DNA of 64,000 nucleotides, from the NCBI GenBank assembly GCA_003945285.1, contig AP019005.1, forward strand, positions 1,936,001-2,000,000. The letters are read 5' to 3'. Position 1 is the stretch's first letter. The number at the start of each line of letters is the position of its first letter. Shown here piece after piece: positions 44,105 to 52,961 of the stretch. Source of the stretch: Hydrogenimonas sp. GTDB taxonomy: Bacteria; Campylobacterota; Campylobacteria; Campylobacterales; Hydrogenimonadaceae. The position numbers were made by a program, and so were the translations under genes. The notes under the pieces were generated by a model. The model made no database searches, had not been told where the DNA came from, and saw nothing but the letters and a program-made list of their open reading frames with translations.

Positions 44105-46364
44105 TTGGCTGTCCCACTACTTCAATTTTGCTTTGGCTGAAACGGTAGAGTGAAGATAACGAATCTTCACTTAATCCCAAGTCAAAGGAAGGGTTGAGCG
44201 CTATCGTACCTTTCAGCTCCGGGTCGATTCTAAACACTCTGTACATCTCCACTCCACCGACGTCGATTTTGACACGTGCGCCCTCCTCGAGTCTGGCCGC
44301 CATAGCGAACTGCCGGGAGCCCAGCAGAACCGCCTCCTCTTTTCCAAGCTGAGAGCATACGGCGGTCTGCGGGCCGAACTGCAGAACAGGATCGCAGCGA
44401 TATAGAACCGGGCCGTTGAACTCGGGCAGCTCCTCGACCTCCTCCAGAGTCGAATCGATATTATGCTTCACGCGTTTGAGCATGTAGCCTCTCACCTCCC
44501 CCTCGCTGTTGCTGAAATAGTAGGGAATATCGTCGAACTCTGCACCTGAGAAGCCCTTCTCTTGAGGAAGCCGTGCCGTAAAGTCTATCGTATAACCGCA
44601 CTCTATTCCCAGCTCCCGTGCAATTTCGCATAGCGTGTACCCTCCGTACGGCAGTGCCGCGTTGGTCGGAACAACACGTTTATCGACAGTTGTGAAGGTA
44701 CCCTCCTGCTGATTCAGTGCGGGCATATCAAGGTCACCTTCACCGAATGAGGAGAGAACGAAGTCGCCTGGTGCGTTGTAGCCGACGACACTCCCCTCCG
44801 CCCTATCGTCCAGGTCGCATATCAGGCTCACTCCCAGGGTGTTGGTCTTTGGTGCTACGGGCAGGACGGAGATGTTGCCGAAGCGCTCGAAGAGTGCAGC
44901 CAACTTCGCAATCTGTCCGGCACGGGGATGGTTTATGCAGTCTTCCCCTATGACGAGAGATATCTTTTTGCAACGTTTAAGAGAGCCTCTTATCGCATCC
45001 AGCTCCTCTTCTCCCACATTGCTCTCAGCACTGAGATAACCCTCATCGAGATCTTCCAGGAACGACTCTACTTTCTTGACGTCGACCTTTCCATCCAGAA
45101 GCGTTCTTGCCAGCATCGCCAGAACACCCTCTTCCGTACCCACTTCATACTTTACGAACTGCGTCACTACGTTCTGCATCTGCAGATCTTCCATCGGGTG
45201 CATGTAGACGACACGGGCATTGTGCCTCTTGGAGGCCATCGTTATATGGTAGCGCACGGCGGGATTGTCGGTAAGAATCCTCGATCCCAGCACGACTATG
45301 CCGTCCGAGTCGGCCAAGGTCTCGAGCGAGCCGTTGTAGAGGCTCTTTCCAGTTATGGTCGCATAGCTTTCGAGAAATCTGCCGTAGTTGAGTGCGTCTT
45401 GGTTTACCAACCTGTACCCGAAACGCTCTTTGAGGCTCTGAAGGATCATCGCCTCTTCGTTCGTGATCCTGCTCGTGAAGCGGATCGTACCGGCACTCCT
45501 GAAGGCTTCGACCGCTCTTTTGAAAGCCTCCTCATCCCTTTCGGCTCCCCGGTTCTCGAAGTCGTACCCGAAACGCCCGGCACCGCAAAGCGTCGTAAAC
45601 TCGAACTGGTTCGTAACTCTGTAGATCTTCGGATCGGCGTTATCGAGAGCACCTGCATACTTGCGCTCGTAGTCGAGTGCGCAGCCGCCGCTGCAGTGTG
45701 CGCAGGTCGCCGGGACCTTCTGAAGCTCCCACGCATTCGCCTTGTACTGAAAATCGGTACTTATCATCGCACCGACGGGGCAGACCGCTATACACTCCCC
45801 GCAGTTTGTACACTCAAGCTCTTCAGTCCCTTTCGGCTGAATACGGGAGTTGTACCCTCCGTAGTGGATCTCTATCGCATCGTCGCCTATAACTTCGTTG
45901 CATACATGTACACACTTTTCACACAGTATGCAGAGAGACTCGTCGTAACCTATGAACTCCCACTTCCTAAGGTCTCTCTTGTGGTCCCGAGCCGAGAACT
46001 CCTGGCTGTCCACACCGAACTCAAGAGTCTTGTTCTGCAGATCGCACGCGCCGCTCTTGTCGCATACACCGCACTCCAGCGGGTGGTTCACATCGTACAG
46101 CTTCATTATGTTCTGCCTGTGGCCGAAGAGCTCGGGAGAGTCGGTTCTGACCACCATTCCGTCCAGTACCGGCGCCTGACAGCTCAGGATGAATCCGTCC
46201 ACACCCTCGACATCCACGACGCAGAGACGGCAGGAGGCTATCGGCTTCACTTTGCTCAGATAGCACATTGTCGGGATATAGTGGCCGTTTCTTCGTGCAG
46301 CCTGAAGTATAGTCTCACCTTCGCGTGCTTCTATTTTATGTCCGTCGATGGTCATTTTTATCAT
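44097..46364 (-). CDS. nuoG: Complex I subunit NuoG, first copy
   Basis: A 755-residue iron-sulfur subunit with CYLSKVKPIASCRLC, CGVCDKSGACDLQNK, CILCEKCVHVC, CTNCGECIAVCPVGAM and CAHCSGGC, then the molybdopterin-like domain. All cluster cysteines expected for [2Fe-2S], N4, N5 and N7 seem present. It lies directly upstream of, and overlaps, the second nuoG gene. Two different NuoG proteins per operon could form alternative complexes or stack in one enlarged input module. Confidence 0.95.
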   Translation of the reverse strand: MIKMTIDGHKIEAREGETILQAARRNGHYIPTMCYLSKVKPIASCRLCVVDVEGVDGFILSCQAPVLDGMVVRTDSPELFGHRQNIMKLYDVNHPLECGVCDKSGACDLQNKTLEFGVDSQEFSARDHKRDLRKWEFIGYDESLCILCEKCVHVCNEVIGDDAIEIHYGGYNSRIQPKGTEELECTNCGECIAVCPVGAMISTDFQYKANAWELQKVPATCAHCSGGCALDYERKYAGALDNADPKIYRVTNQFEFTTLCGAGRFGYDFENRGAERDEEAFKRAVEAFRSAGTIRFTSRITNEEAMILQSLKERFGYRLVNQDALNYGRFLESYATITGKSLYNGSLETLADSDGIVVLGSRILTDNPAVRYHITMASKRHNARVVYMHPMEDLQMQNVVTQFVKYEVGTEEGVLAMLARTLLDGKVDVKKVESFLEDLDEGYLSAESNVGEEELDAIRGSLKRCKKISLVIGEDCINHPRAGQIAKLAALFERFGNISVLPVAPKTNTLGVSLICDLDDRAEGSVVGYNAPGDFVLSSFGEGDLDMPALNQQEGTFTTVDKRVVPTNAALPYGGYTLCEIARELGIECGYTIDFTARLPQEKGFSGAEFDDIPYYFSNSEGEVRGYMLKRVKHNIDSTLEEVEELPEFNGPVLYRCDPVLQFGPQTAVCSQLGKEEAVLLGSRQFAMAARLEEGARVKIDVGGVEMYRVFRIDPELKGTIALNPSFDLGLSEDSLSSLYRFSQSKIEVVGQPNE

Positions 46365-46374
46365 GCCGAGCCCC

Positions 46375-48378
46375 CTAAACCGCTGTCATTGCGATGTAGT
46401 AGCACCGCATACAGCGTTCAGCCTCGGCTATCGCCTCTTCCTGGGTAAAGCCGAGGTTCACCTCTCTGTTGTTGTCCCTGCGCTCCTCCACGGAGAGCTT
46501 CTCGCTCACCTGCCGCGGAAGTCCGGGAAGCCATCCGGTCACCTTTTCGCTCTTGTCGTAGACACGCAGTTTGCGAAGGTGATCCTCCATGATCTCCTCA
46601 TCAGTGAGGGTTATCTCGCCGGTTCTTACGTATCGTGAAATGACGGATGCCGCGCGTTTGGCCTGGCCTACCGCATTGACGATCGTCATAGGACCATATT
46701 CGCAGTCGCCTGCGGCGAAGAGCCCTTTTCTGCTCGTCATATAGTCGCGGCCGTTCGTTTTGAGAGTGTTCCAGCTGGTCAACTCGAGCTCCCACTCTTC
46801 AGGCAGAAGGGAGAGGTCGGCCGCCTGGCTGACCGCCGGAATCAGATAGTCGCACTCTATTTCGAAATCGGCACCCTCGATCTTCACTAGCTGCGGCCGC
46901 CCACCGTCGGGATCGGGAACCAGTTCGAACCTGTTCACTTTGAGCTTTTTCAGCCTGCCGTTCTCATCCTCTATGATCTCTTCTACGGCGGAATGGAATA
47001 TGAACTCTACGCCCTCTTCGACCGCCTCATGGTACTCTTCATAGGTGGTATTTCTTATGATGGTCTTCTCGTCGCGCCTGTAGAGCATTATAACCTTCTC
47101 GGCATTCGCCCTGATCGAACATCGCACGACATCCATAGATGTAAATCCTCCGCCGACACACACGACGGTTTTGCCTGTAAGGTCGACCGGAGATCCGATT
47201 CTGTATTTCTCCCAGAGATTTACCTGGTCGAGAAAACTGATCGCTCCCCAGTAGCCGGGCATATCTTCCCGCTCGTTTTTCGCACGCACCTTCTTGCTGA
47301 GGCGTGTACCGAACGCCAGCAGTGTCGCATCGTACTCTTTGTCGAAGCGCCTAAGCATATCGGCGTCCACTTTCGTGTTCATTATGAAGTTCGTACCGAC
47401 ACTTTTGGCAAGCTCGATATCCTTGTTGTATTTCCCGATGGGCATCCGGTACTCGGGAACACCCACGGCCACTTCGCCTCCAAGCACCGGAAGCTCTTCA
47501 TAGACATCGCACTCTATTCCCTCGAGGCCAAGGTAGTAGGCGGCCGTCAGACCTGCAGGGCCTGCGCCTACTATCGCCACCTTTTTGCCGATCTTCTCTT
47601 TCGCCGGTTCGTGCGGATGGAGCCACTCGAAACCGTGATCCGTTTCGTAATCGGCACCCAGCCGCTTGAGCTCCATGATGGAGATGGGCTCGTCCAGGTT
47701 GGCGCGGCGGCACTCATCTTCGCACGGATGGGGGCAGACCCTGCCGCATGTGTGGGCGAGCGGCATCGTCTGCCTCGTCGCCCGCAGAGAGTCGTCGAAT
47801 CTCAGGTCGCGCACCCCTTCTATATAGGCCGGGATATCAACGTGCGTAGGGCAGGCATCCATGCAGGGGGCCGTCACCTTCGCAATGTAGTCGATACTCT
47901 CGAGATGGTAATCTTTACTGGCTCTCTTCTGCTCTATAAGCTCTTTGAAGGTATCGGCGTAGTGCTCCATCATATCCAGAAGAGGCTTCGGTACCGTCCT
48001 TCCGATCTCGCATTTGGATGTCTCCATCATCGTCCTGGAGACCTCTTTCAGATGCTCCAGATCGCTCATCTCCCCTTCGCCGCGGGCTATTTTGTCCATA
48101 AGGTCGTATAGAATCCTTCCGCCCCATCTGCCCGGAGCGCATCTGCCGCACGCTTCCGAATACTTCTGGTAGGTTGCGGCATACTCCGTCCCGAGCCTGA
48201 CGACATCCACCTCCTCATCGAAGATCGCGAAGCCGTCCCATCCTATGAAGGCTTTAGCGTTTCTGTCGGTCTCGTACTGCTCCGGCAGCTTGTACTGAGA
48301 CTCCGCCCATTCCGACTCCGGCTTGCCGCGGTTGTCTATGAACTCCCCGCGCCATGTAGAAAAAACCACTCGGGCCAC
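46375..48378 (-). CDS. NuoF substitute: NuoF cluster domain fused to GltD-like flavoprotein
   Basis: It occupies the nuoF position but lacks the FMN/NADH Rossmann domain. Residues 65-140 match only the NuoF C-terminal N3-cluster domain: C77 and C80 and the distant C123 are present, but the third ligand of CxxCxxC is Gly83 (CGRCAPG). Residues 165-230 form a GltD/DPYD-type domain with C172, C176, C211, C215, C219 and C223 (two [4Fe-4S]). Then come an FAD fold (VAIVGAGPAGLTAAYYLG, from 267), an NAD(P) fold (VCVGGGFTSMD) and LFAAGDCEYG. The start is GTG, overlapping the previous stop. It may pass electrons between NAD(P)H or ferredoxin and NuoG. Confidence 0.86.
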   Translation of the reverse strand: MARVVFSTWRGEFIDNRGKPESEWAESQYKLPEQYETDRNAKAFIGWDGFAIFDEEVDVVRLGTEYAATYQKYSEACGRCAPGRWGGRILYDLMDKIARGEGEMSDLEHLKEVSRTMMETSKCEIGRTVPKPLLDMMEHYADTFKELIEQKRASKDYHLESIDYIAKVTAPCMDACPTHVDIPAYIEGVRDLRFDDSLRATRQTMPLAHTCGRVCPHPCEDECRRANLDEPISIMELKRLGADYETDHGFEWLHPHEPAKEKIGKKVAIVGAGPAGLTAAYYLGLEGIECDVYEELPVLGGEVAVGVPEYRMPIGKYNKDIELAKSVGTNFIMNTKVDADMLRRFDKEYDATLLAFGTRLSKKVRAKNEREDMPGYWGAISFLDQVNLWEKYRIGSPVDLTGKTVVCVGGGFTSMDVVRCSIRANAEKVIMLYRRDEKTIIRNTTYEEYHEAVEEGVEFIFHSAVEEIIEDENGRLKKLKVNRFELVPDPDGGRPQLVKIEGADFEIECDYLIPAVSQAADLSLLPEEWELELTSWNTLKTNGRDYMTSRKGLFAAGDCEYGPMTIVNAVGQAKRAASVISRYVRTGEITLTDEEIMEDHLRKLRVYDKSEKVTGWLPGLPRQVSEKLSVEERRDNNREVNLGFTQEEAIAEAERCMRCYYIAMTAV

Positions 48379-48608
48379 TACTTTTTCCTTCTGACCACAA
48401 TAGTCCAGTCGACTTCGTTGAACTTGAGCGAATTGAGTAGTTCATGCCCCGCCTCTTTGATCAGGTCCGCACTCTTCTGGACGGGAGTGAAGTCACCGAT
48501 TTCGAAGAGAAAGATCGCAACTTCGTCAACTTCAGTTCCCGTCTCGAGCAGTTCCATCATGCGATCGTAAAAGTTGTCGTGCAGATGTCGCAAATCGTAA
48601 CGTACCAT
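48378..48608 (-). CDS. Small NuoE substitute without iron-sulfur ligands
   Basis: The 76 residues (MVRYDLRHLHDNFYDRMMELLE to VDWTIVVRRKK) sit where nuoE belongs. There is no cysteine, so the [2Fe-2S] cluster N1a of NuoE cannot be bound. It resembles in size and place the small Campylobacter protein encoded between nuoD and nuoG. A structural or docking role for the unusual electron-input module is inferred. Confidence 0.82.
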   Translation of the reverse strand: MVRYDLRHLHDNFYDRMMELLETGTEVDEVAIFLFEIGDFTPVQKSADLIKEAGHELLNSLKFNEVDWTIVVRRKK

Positions 48609-48618
48609 TCTCTCTCCC

Positions 48619-49845
48619 TTACCTGTCTATTTCGCCGAAGACGATATTTGTACTACCTATGATCGTGACGATATCCGCTATGTATGTTCCGGGGAGCAGA
48701 TCCTGCAGAATACCGCAGTGCCAGAAGCTTGGTGCTCTCATCTTCAGACGGTAGGGATAGGGTTCACCCTGTGAGTTTATGTAGAACCCGAGCTCTCCTT
48801 TGGGGCTTTCGGTCGGTACATAGACCTCTCCTACCGGCGGACGCATACCCTGCGTTACGAGCACGAAGTGCTGCATTAGAGAGTAGTTCTGCGTCATGAT
48901 ATCCTCTTTGGGAGCGGAGATATATTGCGGTGCATGCGCCATCAGCTCCGGCGGGGTATCGTCGTACATCGCTATGAGCTGCTGGATTATGCGCACGGAC
49001 TGTCTCATCTCTTCCATATAGAGTTTGTAGCGTCCGTAGCTGTCGCACGTATCCGTTACGGGGATATCGAACTCGAGCTCGTCGTATAGCTCATAGGGCT
49101 CCTCTTTGCGTATATCGTACTCGATTCCGCTTCCTCTGAGCATTATTCCCGTACATCCCCAGCTCTTCGCCATCTCCGGCGGAACCACTCCGACACCCTC
49201 CAGACGCATGCGCCAGATTCTGTTTTCCGTAAGAAGGTCTTCGTAATCCTTGATGTTCCCGGGAAGCTCGTTCACGAATTTGGCGAGAGCGCCCAGCCAC
49301 CCTTCGGGCAGGTCGAGCGGAACACCCCCTATGCGTACGGCGGAGTGCGTAAGACGCGCACCGCAGTAATCCTCCATGAGGTCCATCGCGAACTCGCGCT
49401 CCCTGAAGCAGTAGAGAAATACACTCATTGCCCCTACGTCCAGAGCGTGGGTAGCGAGCCAGAAGAGATGTGAAATTATGCGGTTGAGCTCCAGGAGCAT
49501 CGTCCTGATGACCTGTGCACGTCTCGGTACCTCCAGCCCAATCAGCCGCTCTACCGCCAGTGCGAAGCCGTAGTTGTTGGAAGTTGCGGCTATATAGTCC
49601 ATCCTGTCCGTTGTCGGCAGAAACTCGTTGTAGATCATGTTTTCAGCCATCTTCTCCATACCGCGATGGAGATATCCGATGTCGGGCACCGCCCTGACAA
49701 CCTGCTCTCCGTCCAGTTCGAGGATCAGCCTCAGCTGCCCGTGGGCAGAGGGGTGCTGCGGTCCGAAGTTGATAACCATATGGTTGTCTTCGCGCTCGAA
49801 CTCGAGGTTTTCGAAAAACGGTCTTAGTTTGTTGGTCTGTTGCAT
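48619..49845 (-). CDS. nuoD: Complex I subunit NuoD
   Basis: The 49-kDa-type quinone-site subunit, 408 residues. It has [21 protein letters not shown] (quinone-site His) and [15 protein letters not shown], and ends in the nearly invariant tail [16 protein letters not shown]. The hydrogenase-type metal cysteines are absent, as usual. Separate from nuoC (not fused). Confidence 0.97.
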   Translation of the reverse strand: MQQTNKLRPFFENLEFEREDNHMVINFGPQHPSAHGQLRLILELDGEQVVRAVPDIGYLHRGMEKMAENMIYNEFLPTTDRMDYIAATSNNYGFALAVERLIGLEVPRRAQVIRTMLLELNRIISHLFWLATHALDVGAMSVFLYCFREREFAMDLMEDYCGARLTHSAVRIGGVPLDLPEGWLGALAKFVNELPGNIKDYEDLLTENRIWRMRLEGVGVVPPEMAKSWGCTGIMLRGSGIEYDIRKEEPYELYDELEFDIPVTDTCDSYGRYKLYMEEMRQSVRIIQQLIAMYDDTPPELMAHAPQYISAPKEDIMTQNYSLMQHFVLVTQGMRPPVGEVYVPTESPKGELGFYINSQGEPYPYRLKMRAPSFWHCGILQDLLPGTYIADIVTIIGSTNIVFGEIDR

Positions 49846-49855
49846 CCGCGTCCCC

Positions 49856-50665
49856 TTACTTTCTTCTGTCTAGCACTTTTGATCTGTCGGGAGAGAACTT
49901 CTCTATAAGGAATACTCCCTCTTCCTCCTGGTAACGGATCGGGGTCTCTTCCTCTTTCATCGCCTCCTCGGCCGGCGCACCTCTCGGCACCTCATGTCCC
50001 AGTCTAGCGAATCTCTCGGTGTCGTAGCGGTCTATACGTGCCGGGTCTCTGTTTTCCGGCCCTATGATATCTCTGGCCTCTTTGCCGAATATCTTGTCCA
50101 CCTCGTACCACTGGGCGAACTCGTCTCCCTGTAGAGGATAGGTCTTGCGCAGGGGATGCCCCTCCCAGTCGTCCGGCATGATCAGACGCTTCAGGTAGGG
50201 GTGGTTGTTGACTTTGACACCCATCAGGTCCCACATCTCCCGTTCGGCCCAGTCGGCACTTCTGTAGAGCGGGTTCACACTCTCTACGGCCCGGTTCTCC
50301 TCGACGAAACACTTGACGCGTATACGCTTCGCGGTGTTGAGATTGAGAATCTGGTAAAAGACCTCGAAGCCGCCGCGTTCCGCCAGAAAATCTACCGCGC
50401 TCATCTCCGAGAGCATCTCGTACCACCGCTCCTCTTTCAGAGTCCTCAGTACATCCAGATTATCTTCGGGGTTGATGTATATAACGAGCTGACCGCGCTG
50501 AATATAGGCTTTCAGCACCTTGTGCTTCGCTTTCACCGCCGCAAGATCCTCGGCATACACCCCCTCTTCGGGAACCGGCTCTTCCGGTACTCTGGGGGCG
50601 ACCCAGTAGCGGTCTGTATAGTAGGCTTTTGCCTGAACATTGTCTTTCGGGGTATACGGTCTCAT
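49856..50665 (-). CDS. nuoC: Complex I subunit NuoC
   Basis: The 30-kDa-type subunit, here 269 residues, longer than most because of an N-terminal extension of about 50 residues and a C-terminal tail rich in Glu and Pro. The core shows [50 protein letters not shown], the family hallmark. One-base overlap with nuoB. Confidence 0.95.
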   Translation of the reverse strand: MRPYTPKDNVQAKAYYTDRYWVAPRVPEEPVPEEGVYAEDLAAVKAKHKVLKAYIQRGQLVIYINPEDNLDVLRTLKEERWYEMLSEMSAVDFLAERGGFEVFYQILNLNTAKRIRVKCFVEENRAVESVNPLYRSADWAEREMWDLMGVKVNNHPYLKRLIMPDDWEGHPLRKTYPLQGDEFAQWYEVDKIFGKEARDIIGPENRDPARIDRYDTERFARLGHEVPRGAPAEEAMKEEETPIRYQEEEGVFLIEKFSPDRSKVLDRRK

Positions 50666-51174
50666 TACACCAGCCTTTTAGGTTTTTGAGATTTGTTTGC
50701 CGACTCCCTGCGGATCTTCTGCTGAAGAAGCATCACCGCATACTGCAGTGTCTCCGGCCGGGGGGCACAGCCGGGCAGATAGAGGTCTACCGGAATCACA
50801 CGGTCGACTCCCTGTACCGTCGCGTAAGTGTTGAACATTCCGCCGGTATTGGCACAGCTTCCCATCGAGATCACCCATTTGGGTTCGGTCATCTGGTCAT
50901 AAAGCCGTCTGATGAACTCGGCATGTTTTTTTGTAAGCGTACCGGCAACGATCATGACGTCGGCCTGCCTCGGGGAGGCGCGGAAAATGGTACCGAAGCG
51001 GTCGAAGTCGTAACGGCTCGCTCCTGATGCCATCATCTCGATCGCACAGCAGGCCAATCCGTAAGTGAGTGCCCAGACGGAGTTGCTGCGCCCCCAGTTG
51101 AGGATTTTGTCGACTGTTGTGAGTGCGACGGGCAGTCCGCCGCTCTGGGTATAGTTTACTTGATGCTGTGCCAT
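50665..51174 (-). CDS. nuoB: Complex I subunit NuoB
   Basis: Carries cluster N2, the last cluster before quinone. The 169 residues have the tandem cysteines [11 protein letters not shown], then [11 protein letters not shown] and PGCAPRPE, the four ligands. The start overlaps nuoA by 19 bases. Confidence 0.97.
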   Translation of the reverse strand: MAQHQVNYTQSGGLPVALTTVDKILNWGRSNSVWALTYGLACCAIEMMASGASRYDFDRFGTIFRASPRQADVMIVAGTLTKKHAEFIRRLYDQMTEPKWVISMGSCANTGGMFNTYATVQGVDRVIPVDLYLPGCAPRPETLQYAVMLLQQKIRRESANKSQKPKRLV

Positions 51175-51548
51175 TCAAGCGCTCCTTTCTTCCATGCATA
51201 TATAAATCCGATCGCAAGCAGCAGTATAAATAGAATCATCTCGACGAAACCGAACCATCCCAGGACTTTGAAGTCGATAGCCCACGGAAACATGAAGATG
51301 ATTTCGACATCGAAGAGGATAAACAGGAGTGCGAAGAGATAGAATTGGGCGGAGATCGTATTGGGCTGCTTCGTCACCTCCGGCCCGCACTCGTATATGG
51401 TAAGTTTGAGTTTCTCGGTATCCAGCCGAGCCAGCTTGCGGCTGACGAAGCGCGCCGCAAAAATCGTGGCACCGAAGGCTGCGAAGGTGATTACCAGCAG
51501 CATGAAAGCACCGAAATACGGATGATCCACGGCCATATGTGTCATCAA
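51156..51548 (-). CDS. nuoA: Complex I membrane subunit NuoA
   Basis: A three-helix subunit of 130 residues with [11 protein letters not shown] (conserved YECG loop) and [20 protein letters not shown] (conserved acidic residues of helix 2). First gene of the operon. An AT-rich promoter region with a 17-bp palindrome lies upstream. Confidence 0.96.
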   Translation of the reverse strand: MMTHMAVDHPYFGAFMLLVITFAAFGATIFAARFVSRKLARLDTEKLKLTIYECGPEVTKQPNTISAQFYLFALLFILFDVEIIFMFPWAIDFKVLGWFGFVEMILFILLLAIGFIYAWKKGALEWHSIK

Positions 51549-51608
51549 AAACCCCTTTTTTTAAACCCGTTTGGGCTTCGTTTAGTCTCTATGAACCAAT
51601 GATAGGGT

Positions 51609-51625
51609 AGTTTATCAAATAAACT
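51609..51625. promoter_or_regulatory. Palindrome in the nuo promoter region
   Basis: AGTTTAT-CAA-ATAAACT has perfect 7-bp arms, 60-77 bases before the nuoA start. It resembles a dimeric-regulator operator. TATCAT on the minus strand just downstream is a possible -10, so a bound protein would overlap the promoter. Confidence 0.45.
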
Positions 51626-51845
51626 TTAAACAAAAATTGTATCGTCAGAAGATTTTTTGATACCTGAAGATATGTTTCGCATTGAAACATCCTTGGCCAC
51701 AGTGACTCCCCGGCCTGACCGTAAAGCTTTAACTATCTGAATATCTGCCGATAATTCCTCCTTCTCATTTTTTTCAAAAGTCTCTCTGCAATCTCCATGG
51801 TGAATTCATGATGCAGAAAACGTTACCGTGTGAAACATTGAGTAA

Positions 51846-52010
51846 CTGACCTTACGAAAAATTTGTCAGCCCCGGGATTTGAGCTGAAAAATATCGTTCA
51901 AAAAAACCGCGCTTGCCCGTAAGGGCGCAGAAGGCGTCAGCGGTTTTTAGATATTTTGCGGCTCCCGCAGGGCAAATCCCGCTCGGCGTGCGGATTTTGC
52001 GTAAGGTCAG
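51846..52010. mobile_element. Family-1 palindromic MITE-like element, copy 2
   Basis: 165 bp, about nine in ten bases identical by eye to copy 1. The ends are CTGACCTTACGAAAAAT and the inverted ATTTTGCGTAAGGTCAG. Flanks are TGAGTAA at 51839-51845 and TGAGTAA at 52011-52017, a perfect 7-bp duplication. The same inner stem AAAAACCGC/GCGGTTTTT is present. Non-coding. Confidence 0.9.
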
Positions 52011-52295
52011 TGAGTAATTACCGAAGGATCAACTGTCAAACAACAAGGTCCGGAACAACACGGGTTGGATGATAATAATAACCGCCCATTCAACACCTTT
52101 GCACCGGCCGGGACATTCTGCCGTATCGCACAATAGAGATATGGGAGCCCGCCATAGTCGTAACAGCATCTATTTCGGAGAAAAACCATCCGGACATCTA
52201 TTGGGTATGCCCCGAATTTTCAGAAAGCTGCCTTGATACAACAGAGAGCTATGACAACCCTCTCTCTTTTAAATATTGGAGTTTTGGAGGGCGCT

Positions 52296-52955
52296 CTACA
52301 GCTCCCCCTCCTCCGCGAAGCTGAACCAGCTCTCTTTCGTTATGATCACATGGTCTATCAGCTCTATGCCTATTATTGAGCTCACCTCTTTTATCCGGCG
52401 GGTGACACGGCGGTCTTCGGAGCTGGGAAAGCACTGTCCGCTGGGATGGTTATGGGCTATTACGATACCTGCGGCACGGTCAGTTATGGCATCGGCGAAG
52501 AGTTCACGCGGGTGTACAAGGCTCTGGTTAAGAGTCCCTACCGTTACTACCCGTTTCTCTATGATATGGCCGGCACCGTCGAGCGTTATGGAGAGAAAGT
52601 ACTCCTGTTTTTTGTCGGCATAGCTCCTGAGTTCGCGCCAGACATCTTCGGCGCACGAGACTCTTACGTTTCTCTTTATCAGATGGCGGCGGCTCAGCTC
52701 TATTGCCGCAAGAATCTGCATAGCCTTGGCGGGGCCGAGGCCGTGAACAGTCGTTAACCTATCGAGCGAAAGCCCCTCGAAATCGGCATCGAGCAGCTTC
52801 TCTATCTCTTTTGATAGCCTGATGACATCCTTATCTTTCGTACCGCTTCCTAGCAGCACCGCAAGCAGTTCATAGTTCTTCAGAGCGGCCGGACCCTTCG
52901 CTTTCAGCTTCTCCCTGGGCCGATCTTTCTCATAGAGTTCGCCTACCCGTTTCAC
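52296..52955 (-). CDS. radC: RadC-like JAB/MPN domain protein
   Basis: The 219 residues consist of an N-terminal helix-hairpin-helix region (VHGLGPAKAMQILAAIELSRR) and a JAB/MPN domain with the metal motif IVIAHNHPSGQCFPSSED plus the upstream Glu. The family was named for DNA repair, but its biochemical role is unsettled. Six bases after the AAA ATPase gene on the same strand. Confidence 0.93.
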   Translation of the reverse strand: MKRVGELYEKDRPREKLKAKGPAALKNYELLAVLLGSGTKDKDVIRLSKEIEKLLDADFEGLSLDRLTTVHGLGPAKAMQILAAIELSRRHLIKRNVRVSCAEDVWRELRSYADKKQEYFLSITLDGAGHIIEKRVVTVGTLNQSLVHPRELFADAITDRAAGIVIAHNHPSGQCFPSSEDRRVTRRIKEVSSIIGIELIDHVIITKESWFSFAEEGEL

Positions 52956-52961
52956 CCTTGA

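Larger units (their letters stand above)
51549..52295. other. 747-base region between nuoA and radC
   Basis: It contains the nuo promoter region with a palindrome, a family-1 mobile element at 51846-52010, and about 285 bases beyond it. In that last part, plus frame from about 52064 to 52316 stays open and reads like protein (EIWEPAIVVTASISEKNHPD, then IYWVCPEFSESCLDTTESYD), but no start codon or ribosome-binding site is visible. It may be the remnant of a gene cut by the element, or chance. Confidence 0.4.

Noticed and set aside
44928..46448. 506-codon open frame on the plus strand
   Set aside because: It is antisense to the first nuoG copy, whose iron-sulfur motifs are unambiguous. No domain is visible in the opposite frame.
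46993..48111. 372-codon open frame on the plus strand
   Set aside because: It is antisense to the NuoF substitute; long shadow frames are common in this sequence because of codon bias.
52007..52189. 60-codon minus-strand frame with CCSGPCC
   Set aside because: It begins without a ribosome-binding site and ends within the family-1 duplication region. The cysteine cluster is probably chance in GC-rich repeats.
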